Shown: piece by piece, positions 7,897-13,733 of the stretch
Layout: each line of letters starts with the position of its first letter
How positions within the stretch are numbered: the first letter of the stretch is position 1
The notes under the pieces: model-generated
The model's database searches: none
The model's input: only the letters and a program-made list of their open reading frames with translations
What the model was told of the DNA's origin: nothing
Made by a program: the position numbers and the translations under genes
Origin: DASTDY01 sp035478375
GTDB lineage: Bacteria > Patescibacteriota > Saccharimonadia > Saccharimonadales > EFPC-124
Direction: 5' to 3'
Length of the DNA stretch: 33,303 nucleotides
NCBI GenBank assembly: GCA_035478375.1
Contig: DATIJQ010000057.1
Location: 1 to 33,303 of the forward strand

Positions 7897-8105
7897 ATAC
7901 ACTTTGGAGCGCTTGGAGTTAACCAAAAGCACCAGTGTTCTTCCTTTGTCGTGTCGCACGAGGTGCTACAACTTACAATATTAAGCTAATAGCATAACGG
8001 TCGACACATCTCTGTTCCAATATAAAAATGTGGAAGAAAGACACGACTGGAAGTGAGACACCTTGGTAACAAGGTTGTTCGGAGACGCATATCAGTCACA
8101 ATATG
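7897..8105 (+). promoter_or_regulatory. Long structured 5' leader with alternative pairings
   Basis: One fold joins AGCACC (7928-7933) to GGTGCT (7962-7967), with an inner stem TCGTG/CACGA (7949-7953/7957-7961). A competing long-range fold pairs GTCGTGTC (7948-7955) with GACACGAC (8040-8047), extended by CTTCC (7940-7944) with GGAAG (8049-8053). Both cannot form together. A six-pair hairpin with a GTAA loop follows (8060-8075). CATAT (8088-8092) can pair with ATATG (8101-8105), hiding the start codon. This layout fits a riboswitch or other cis-regulatory RNA. I do not see the conserved cores of the ydaO (c-di-AMP) class, which often precedes such genes. Confidence 0.5.
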
Positions 8106-9248
8106 TTTCAGGGTACGACCCTGAATAGGTCATTAGGCGTCCTTTCACCAGGGCAAGCTTTGACCGATATTGCAAACACGAAAGCTGCGCGAGTGCGTGG
8201 CAGGACCAAAAAGGTTAGTATTGCTCTAATTGGTTCTCATGTTGCAGTAGTTATTGGTATTGTGGGCATCATCGTCCTTGGTTACAAGGCACCAGTTGAG
8301 GCCTCGCCTGGCCTTAATGCACAAACTGTGCTCGAGCAGTCTAATTCTGTTGATCAGATAGCTGCCGCCACGGTTGCTTCGAGTGTTGCTCAAACGCTCG
8401 ATCTATCAGTGCAAAACAACGTTCAAAACTTAGCTGTTTCGTTAAATGCCAAAACAGACTTAGCCCAGACCGACAGCAGTATTTTGAACAAACCGCAGAT
8501 CATCGAAAAAACAAGCTCGCACAAGGGCTTTACAACATACACCACAACTTCTGGTGACACGGTACAAACCGTTGCTGCCAAATTTGGTGTGTCCGAAGAT
8601 ACAATTCGCTGGGCAAACAATTTAACTGTTGACGCTATCGGCGCCAATAAATCGTTAGTAATTCCACCTGCCACTGGTGTTGTTTACACTATTAAAGCTG
8701 GTGACACGACTGCAAGTTTGGCGAGCACATACCAGGCCGACCCAGACCGCATTGTTAGTTACAATGACCTTGAATTAACTGGCTTAAATCCGGGCACCCG
8801 TATTTTGATCCCTAATGGTGTGCTGCCAACAAACGAACGTCCTGGTTATGTTGCTGCTTCGTCGTCGCGCTACAACGGTGGTATTACCATCAGCTCAATT
8901 CCCGCAACCATTTACGGCGGCAATAGCTATGCCTATGGCTACTGTACTGCCTACGCCTTTAACCGCCGCGCTGAACTTGGCAAACCAATAGGCAGTAACT
9001 GGGGTAACGCTGAATCATGGGCGACATACGCCCGTGCCGCAGGCTTTGCTGTAGATAAAACGCCCGCCGCAGGAGCAGTATTCCAAACCGGTGGTGGCTA
9101 CAGTGGTTTGGGCCACGTCGGTGTTGTCGAACGGGTGAACGCCGATGGCAGCGTGTATGTTTCTGAAATGAACTACGCTGGTTGGAACGTCATTTCGTAC
9201 CGCACTATTCCTGCCTCACAGGTCGGTAATTACAACTACATCCACTAG
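8103..9248 (+). CDS. LysM-CHAP peptidoglycan hydrolase
   Basis: Predicted cell-wall hydrolase of 381 residues. An N-terminal cytoplasmic stretch precedes a transmembrane or signal-anchor helix at about 39-61 (VSIALIGSHVAVVIGIVGIIVLG). Two LysM repeats follow (about 140-188 and 191-240, each with a GDT motif) that bind glycan chains. The C-terminal CHAP domain (about 265-381) has its catalytic Cys in YGYCTAYAF and the His in GLGHVGVVE, with SEMNY after it. It probably remodels the cell's own wall, or that of a host if the organism is an epibiont. No Shine-Dalgarno is close to the ATG: GGAG lies 18 bases upstream. An in-frame ATC at 8091 would be better spaced to that GGAG, but I keep the ATG. 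Codons 3-7 form a perfect six-pair hairpin (8109-8123). The long leader suggests RNA-level control. Confidence 0.88.
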   Translation: MFQGTTLNRSLGVLSPGQALTDIANTKAARVRGRTKKVSIALIGSHVAVVIGIVGIIVLGYKAPVEASPGLNAQTVLEQSNSVDQIAAATVASSVAQTLDLSVQNNVQNLAVSLNAKTDLAQTDSSILNKPQIIEKTSSHKGFTTYTTTSGDTVQTVAAKFGVSEDTIRWANNLTVDAIGANKSLVIPPATGVVYTIKAGDTTASLASTYQADPDRIVSYNDLELTGLNPGTRILIPNGVLPTNERPGYVAASSSRYNGGITISSIPATIYGGNSYAYGYCTAYAFNRRAELGKPIGSNWGNAESWATYARAAGFAVDKTPAAGAVFQTGGGYSGLGHVGVVERVNADGSVYVSEMNYAGWNVISYRTIPASQVGNYNYIH

Positions 9249-9251
9249 ATC

Positions 9252-9260
9252 TGCTACAAT
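9252..9260 (+). promoter_or_regulatory. Extended -10 promoter of obgE
   Basis: TGC-TACAAT ends eight bases before the ATG at 9269; predicted +1 is two bases before the start codon. It lies just past the stop of the CHAP gene and no Shine-Dalgarno is present. Confidence 0.65.
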
Positions 9261-9268
9261 AAGGCCAT

Positions 9269-10555
9269 ATGTTTGTCGATAAAGTAATAGTGCATGTTAA
9301 AGCTGGCGATGGCGGCAATGGCTGTGTTAGCTTTCGGCACGAAAAATACATCGACAAAGGCGGCCCCGACGGTGGCGATGGCGGCAAAGGCGGCAGTGTT
9401 ATTTTTGTTGCCGACAGTAACGAAAACACCTTAGCCGGCTTTCGCTACAAACAAGAACTGACTGCACAAGGCGGCGTTGCAGGATTTCGGCGCCAGCAAC
9501 GCGGTCGAGCTGGCGAAGACTTACTAGTAAAAGTGCCCGCTGGCACGCAGGTGTTTGACGGCGACGAACTTATTGCCGACCTCGTAACAGTTGGCCAGCG
9601 CGAAGTTATCGCCCAAGGCGGCGACGGCGGCTTTGGCAATGCCCACTTTAAATCGTCTGTCCGCCAGGCACCACGTGTGGCCGAAGTTGGCGAAAAGGGC
9701 GAAGACAAGCAGGTAACACTGGAACTCAAATTGCTGGCCGATGTTGGTTTAGTTGGTTTCCCAAACGCTGGTAAATCTACCTTTTTATCGGTAGTCAGCA
9801 ATGCTCGGCCCGAGATCGGCGACTACCCATTTACTACACTCACCCCAAACTTGGGCGTAGCAGATGTCGATAACGAAAGCTTGCTTATTGCTGATATCCC
9901 TGGCCTAATAGAAGGCGCCAGCCAAGGTAAAGGTTTAGGTGACGCCTTTTTGCGCCACGTCGAACGCACGCAAGTGCTCCTCCATTTAATAGACATTTAC
10001 GAAAAAGATGTTGCGGCCGCCTATAAAACTATCAACGATGAACTAAAAGCCTACAACAAAACGTTGGCTAGTCGGCCGCAAATCGTTGCACTAACCAAGA
10101 TCGACGGCTTGCCAGAAGATGGGGTCGCTCAACAAATTGCCGTACTTAAAAAAGTTGTGCCCAAAAATACTTACATTACGGCGATTTCGTCACAGGCACA
10201 TATAGGCGTGACCGATATTTTGCGCCGCGCCAAAACCTTGGTTGATGCTGCGCGCGTAGCGGCAACGCCAGTCATCGAAGAAGAGCCAGACATGCCCGTT
10301 ATTAGCCTTACTGCCACCGCCGAAGCCAGCGCCTGGAACGTCGCCCGTCAAGATGGTGAGTTTGTTGTGACCGGTCAAAAAATCGAAAAATTCGCCGCGC
10401 GCACTAATTTTACTAGCGAGCCTGGCATGCGCCGCCTGCGTGATATTATGCGCCGCACTGGCATTATGCACGAGCTCGAACGGCAGGGCGTCAAGCCCGG
10501 CGACACTATTGTGATTGGTAAAAACGGTGGTCACCACCTTACATATGGTTCATAA
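9269..10555 (+). CDS. obgE: Obg-family GTPase
   Basis: Ribosome-associated GTPase needed for 50S maturation and growth control. The 428-residue protein has all three Obg domains. The glycine-rich N-terminal Obg fold spans about 1-158 (AGDGGNGCVSFRHEKY, GGPDGGDGGKGG). The G domain carries G1 GFPNAGKST, G3 DIPGLIEGA and G4 LTKID. The C-terminal OCT domain spans about 345-428 (WNVARQDGEFVVTGQKIEKF). The gene has its own extended -10 box and is probably transcribed alone. Confidence 0.96.
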   Translation: MFVDKVIVHVKAGDGGNGCVSFRHEKYIDKGGPDGGDGGKGGSVIFVADSNENTLAGFRYKQELTAQGGVAGFRRQQRGRAGEDLLVKVPAGTQVFDGDELIADLVTVGQREVIAQGGDGGFGNAHFKSSVRQAPRVAEVGEKGEDKQVTLELKLLADVGLVGFPNAGKSTFLSVVSNARPEIGDYPFTTLTPNLGVADVDNESLLIADIPGLIEGASQGKGLGDAFLRHVERTQVLLHLIDIYEKDVAAAYKTINDELKAYNKTLASRPQIVALTKIDGLPEDGVAQQIAVLKKVVPKNTYITAISSQAHIGVTDILRRAKTLVDAARVAATPVIEEEPDMPVISLTATAEASAWNVARQDGEFVVTGQKIEKFAARTNFTSEPGMRRLRDIMRRTGIMHELERQGVKPGDTIVIGKNGGHHLTYGS

Positions 10556-10557
10556 AT

Positions 10558-10566
10558 TGGTATAAT
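10558..10566 (+). promoter_or_regulatory. Extended -10 promoter of the 37-residue ORF
   Basis: TGG-TATAAT, with a weak TTACAT at 10539-10544 as a possible -35 (16-bp spacer). Predicted +1 near 10573 gives a leader of about 50 nt with a small TCAGT/ACTGA hairpin before the Shine-Dalgarno. Confidence 0.65.
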
Positions 10567-10624
10567 ACTTATGTCAGTTAAACACTGATGAATGCGATGG
10601 CTCACACGTAGAGGAGTAAAAACC

Positions 10625-10738
10625 ATGCGTTGCACGCTGTCATACAACATGCTGCTCACCTTCGAACCCGTCCAGACGGGCGACGGCGGTGAGCTCCCCA
10701 AGCGCAAGCCTGGCGATACGCTGGACAGCGACCGCTAG
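10625..10738 (+). CDS. 37-residue protein of unknown function
   Basis: Not recognised. The product starts MRCTLSYNML and continues with an acidic, Gly- and Pro-containing hydrophilic half ending TLDSDR. There is one Cys and no membrane segment or signal peptide. Support comes from context: an extended -10 promoter, a strong GAGGAG Shine-Dalgarno eight bases before ATG, and an 11-bp hairpin after the stop. The coding part is GC-rich with mostly G or C at third positions, unlike the neighbouring obgE and sbcB. It could be a regulatory peptide, a modified secreted peptide, or a small RNA that only looks coding. Confidence 0.55.
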   Translation: MRCTLSYNMLLTFEPVQTGDGGELPKRKPGDTLDSDR

Positions 10739-10750
10739 CACACGCATTCG

Positions 10751-10784
10751 TCACCCGGCGCCGCCACCCGTGCGCGCCGGGTGA
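10751..10784 (+). terminator. 11-bp hairpin after the 37-residue ORF
   Basis: TCACCCGGCGC (10751-10761) pairs perfectly with GCGCCGGGTGA (10774-10784). No T-run follows; the -35 element of sbcB begins eight bases later. Confidence 0.55.
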
Positions 10785-10791
10785 CCATCCC

Positions 10792-10820
10792 TTGACAACC
10801 CACCCAACCCGCGCCACACT
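10792..10820 (+). promoter_or_regulatory. Promoter of the sbcB operon
   Basis: TTGACA (10792-10797), 17-bp spacer, CACACT (10815-10820). The predicted +1 is 10827, exactly the G of the GTG start codon, so the mRNA is probably leaderless. Confidence 0.65.
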
Positions 10821-10826
10821 AAAGCG

Positions 10827-12239
10827 GTGGACACCTCCTATTTTTTTTACGACCTCGAGACTTCTGGCCTTGACCCCAAACGCCAACGCATTATGCAATT
10901 CGCTGGCCAACGCACCGACATGAATTTAAACCCCGTGGGCGAACCCATTAACGTGCTCGTCAGACTTAGCGAAGAAGTTTTGCCCGACCCAACTGCCATT
11001 TTAGTAACCGGCATTACACCTCAAAAGACGCTCGAAGAAGGCTACACCGAAGCCGAATTCCTACAATTATTACACGACAAAGTTTTTACGCCCGGCACCA
11101 TAATCACTGGTTTTAACAATGTGCGATTCGACGACGAATTTTTGCGTTACAGTCTGTACCGCAATTTTTTTGACCCTTACGAATGGTCATGGCAAGATGA
11201 TCGCAGCCGATGGGATTTACTAGACGTTGTGCGCATGACCCGCGCGCTACGGCCCGAAGGCATTAAGTGGCCAGTCACCGAAGACGGGCACCCCACCAAC
11301 CGGCTAGAACTGTTGAGCGCCCAAAATGGGCTTGACCACGAGCACGCCCACGATGCGCTTAGCGATGTACTGGCCTTAATTGGCGTTGCCAAACTTATCA
11401 AACAAAAGCAACCAAAGCTGTACGATTATTTGTTAAAACTACGCGGCAAAAAAGAAATCGCCAAAATCGTCAACCTTGACGATCCGCAACCTTTTGTTTA
11501 TAGCTCTGGCCGTTACCCAAAAGATACGTTACACACAACTGTGGCGTTCCCGTTGGCGCCGGGTAGTACGCCGGGCACGGTTATTGTGTACGACTTGCGA
11601 CATGACCCAACTGATTGGGCGGCGTTGTCGGTCGACGAACTTAAAAATATTCGCTTTGCCAATTACGACCAGCGCCAGATGGAAGGCTTTGTGCCGCTGC
11701 CCGCCAAAGAACTGGCGTATAACCGTTGCCCAGCGGTCGCGCCAGTTGGAGTTTTAGATAAAGCCGCGCAAGATCGGCTCAAACTCGACATGCAATTGGT
11801 CGCCAAAAATTTGGCCATTTTACGTCGTAGTGATTTAGCTGCTAAACTACGCGAGGTTTTTGCACGGGGCGGATTCCCTAAAACCAGTGACCCCGATGCC
11901 CAACTGTACGACGGCTTTTTAACAGATGTAGACAAGCCAAAAATGAGTGCCGTCCGAGCTGCTGACGCCACCGCTTTAGCCGACTTTACCCCCGACTTTA
12001 AAGACGAGCGCCTCGCCAATTTGTTAGTGCGCTACAAAGGCCGTAACTTCCCCCAAAGTTTAAACGAAACCGAACGCGCCGAGTGGGAAACCTACCGTGC
12101 GGCCCGTCTTGCCCAAGATCTGCCAAAGTACATGCAGCAACTCGGCCAACTTATGGCCCAGGCCAAAACCACCGACAGTCACTTTGTTTTAAGCGAGCTG
12201 CAATTGTGGGCCGAAAGCATTGCACCGGAGGGCGAATAA
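10827..12239 (+). CDS. sbcB: Exodeoxyribonuclease I
   Basis: Degrades single-stranded DNA 3' to 5' and takes part in recombination and mismatch repair. The DEDDh exonuclease motifs are present: Exo I FYDLETSGLD, Exo II FNNVRFDDEF, Exo III HAHDALSDVLA. The EIAKIVNLDDPQPFVY segment begins the SH3-like part specific to the ExoI family. At 470 residues it matches the E. coli enzyme (475). The start is GTG, placed at the predicted transcription start; the protein reads correctly from DTSYFFYDLETSG. The CofE-like ligase starts one base after the stop (TAAATG), so the two are co-transcribed. Confidence 0.95.
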   Translation: MDTSYFFYDLETSGLDPKRQRIMQFAGQRTDMNLNPVGEPINVLVRLSEEVLPDPTAILVTGITPQKTLEEGYTEAEFLQLLHDKVFTPGTIITGFNNVRFDDEFLRYSLYRNFFDPYEWSWQDDRSRWDLLDVVRMTRALRPEGIKWPVTEDGHPTNRLELLSAQNGLDHEHAHDALSDVLALIGVAKLIKQKQPKLYDYLLKLRGKKEIAKIVNLDDPQPFVYSSGRYPKDTLHTTVAFPLAPGSTPGTVIVYDLRHDPTDWAALSVDELKNIRFANYDQRQMEGFVPLPAKELAYNRCPAVAPVGVLDKAAQDRLKLDMQLVAKNLAILRRSDLAAKLREVFARGGFPKTSDPDAQLYDGFLTDVDKPKMSAVRAADATALADFTPDFKDERLANLLVRYKGRNFPQSLNETERAEWETYRAARLAQDLPKYMQQLGQLMAQAKTTDSHFVLSELQLWAESIAPEGE

Positions 12240-12989
12240 ATGAACGTGCGCACCATAAAAACCGACAAAATCCGCCCAGGCGACTGCACGATAACCGAAT
12301 TTTTAGATAAATATATCGTTGAACTACACGAGGGCACTGTCGTCGCCATCGCCGCCAAAGTTGTATCAATGTGCGAAAACCGCGTTGTGCCCATGGCCGG
12401 CGTCGAAAAAAACGACATTATAAAACAGCAAACCGCCTATTATTTGCCGCGCGAAGATAATCCATACAACGTCACGCTCAGCATTACGCACAATCTGTTA
12501 GTGGCGGCGGGCGGTGTTGACGAGTCGAACGCCGACGACAACTATGTTTTGTGGCCGGCCGATTTGCAAGCTAGCGTTAACCAAATCCGCGGGCACTTGG
12601 CCCAAAAGTTTAACCTTAAAAGCATCGGCGTTGTTATGACAGATAGCACAACTCGGCCATTCCAATGGGGTACGACCGGGTTGGGTATTGCACATAGCGG
12701 TTTTGCGGCGCTCAAAAGTTACATCGGTACACCGGATATTTTTGGCCGCGAAATGATGTTCCAAAACAATAATATAATGAACGGCCTGGCCGCGGCCGCA
12801 GTGCTGCTAATGGGCGAGGGGAGCGAGCAAACGCCGCTGGCAATTATACAAGACGTGCCGTTTGTGGAATTCCAACCGCGCAATCCTACCGACCAGGAAC
12901 TCGCTACGTTGCGCATTAGCATTGACGAAGATATCTATAGCCCGCTTTTAAAAAATACCCCTTGGCAAAGGGGCGACCTAGCAGAGTGA
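12240..12989 (+). CDS. CofE-like F420-0:gamma-glutamyl ligase domain protein
   Basis: A 249-residue protein of the CofE/FbiB ligase family, which in archaea and actinobacteria adds glutamate to coenzyme F420-0 using GTP. Visible family features are the TVVAIAAKVVSMCENRVV strand-helix, the GVVMTDSTTRPFQWGTTGLGIAHSG core (metal and nucleotide binding) and DIFGREMMFQNNNIMNGLAAAA. No F420 biosynthesis gene or F420-dependent enzyme is visible in the window, so the true substrate may be another acid that receives glutamate or a similar amino acid. Adjacent to sbcB (TAAATG) and followed by a hairpin. Confidence 0.75.
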   Translation: MNVRTIKTDKIRPGDCTITEFLDKYIVELHEGTVVAIAAKVVSMCENRVVPMAGVEKNDIIKQQTAYYLPREDNPYNVTLSITHNLLVAAGGVDESNADDNYVLWPADLQASVNQIRGHLAQKFNLKSIGVVMTDSTTRPFQWGTTGLGIAHSGFAALKSYIGTPDIFGREMMFQNNNIMNGLAAAAVLLMGEGSEQTPLAIIQDVPFVEFQPRNPTDQELATLRISIDEDIYSPLLKNTPWQRGDLAE

Positions 12990-12992
12990 GCG

Positions 12993-13023
12993 GTTGCAGG
13001 GCCGGGCTGGGCAGCCCTGCAAC
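12993..13023. terminator. Hairpin between converging genes
   Basis: GTTGCAGGGC (12993-13002) pairs perfectly with GCCCTGCAAC (13014-13023). It lies between the stop codons of the CofE-like gene and the converging minus-strand gene and could serve both. There is no T-run on either side. Confidence 0.5.
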
Positions 13024-13035
13024 GTCGCGTCACTA

Positions 13036-13602
13036 CTAGAGGAGGGTTGTGGTGATGTGCCGCAGCCACACGCCGCAGTGCCTAGCGACAGCAAGCAGCG
13101 ACTTGTTGATCGGCTCTGCGCCCTCGATTGACTTAACAATGAACATGCGCAGCCTGAGTGGAGAAGTTGACACGTCGGCAAAACGAACTGTCTCCTTTTC
13201 TTCTGCCATGGCGGCCAGTTCTTTGAGGTCGTGGGCGCTTGCGCCTGCAACAATGAGCTCAATTCGGTAGGTAAGCTCATCTTCGTAATTGCTCAGTAAC
13301 TGAATGATACTTGCGGAGCCGCCAAAGGTGAACTTTGGCTTTAACAGTGCCCTGACTTCCTCAAAGACGGTAAACGTGTTGGCTGTACTCTTTGGAATGA
13401 GGCGTATGACGGTCTGGTTAACCACCACGCTAGCGACGCCGTCCACGTTGTTAAGCCGGCTCACTAGCCACATGCAGGCTCGGCGCGGTAACTGTTCGTA
13501 CGTGATGTCGAGCACCATTAGGCTGCTCGTTTGCCGAACGGGCCGCACTTCTATCCAGTCGGGCCGCGGCATTTCAAGGTCTGATGGGCGTCCGATAAGC
13601 AA
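13036..13602 (-). CDS. Conserved-looking protein of unknown function, TTG start
   Basis: I do not recognise this 188-residue soluble protein. It looks like two alpha/beta segments: about 20-75 (SSLMVLDITYEQLPRRACMW onward, with VASVVVNQTVIRLI) and about 108-175, a pattern seen in ferredoxin-like folds. No catalytic motif, signal peptide or membrane helix is visible. The start is TTG at 13602, chosen because GGAGGTGA, matching the 16S rRNA tail, lies just before it with six bases between GGAGG and the codon. A TTGACA-N18-TAACTT promoter lies upstream, so the gene is a single-gene transcription unit facing away from uvrA. Confidence 0.68.
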   Translation of the reverse strand: MLIGRPSDLEMPRPDWIEVRPVRQTSSLMVLDITYEQLPRRACMWLVSRLNNVDGVASVVVNQTVIRLIPKSTANTFTVFEEVRALLKPKFTFGGSASIIQLLSNYEDELTYRIELIVAGASAHDLKELAAMAEEKETVRFADVSTSPLRLRMFIVKSIEGAEPINKSLLAVARHCGVWLRHITTTLL

Positions 13603-13644
13603 GGCTCACCTCCCAAAACCTAGTAGTGAAAGGTGCGATATCAT

Positions 13645-13674
13645 AAGTTACGCACGCCCCCCACTGTTTGTCAA
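13645..13674 (-). promoter_or_regulatory. Promoter of the 188-residue unknown gene
   Basis: On the minus strand TTGACA (13674-13669), 18-bp spacer, TAACTT (13650-13645). The -35 is consensus; the -10 is weak. Confidence 0.45.
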
Positions 13675-13717
13675 CGAAAAGTAGGCAGCTTAACTATCTT
13701 AAAAACACCAATTGTTA

Positions 13718-13723
13718 TATAAT
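13718..13723 (+). promoter_or_regulatory. -10 box of uvrA
   Basis: TATAAT ends ten bases before the ATG at 13734; predicted +1 is about 13730. It lies inside the open frame upstream of that ATG, which argues against any earlier start codon. Confidence 0.6.
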
Positions 13724-13733
13724 TGTATGCGAT

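Noticed and set aside
7897..8102. ydaO/yuaA c-di-AMP riboswitch
   Set aside because: The location before a LysM-CHAP gene fits, but I cannot find the conserved sequence blocks; kept only as an unclassified structured leader.
13668..13733. Upstream extension of UvrA by 22 codons
   Set aside because: The TATAAT box lies inside it and the added residues do not match the family N-terminus.
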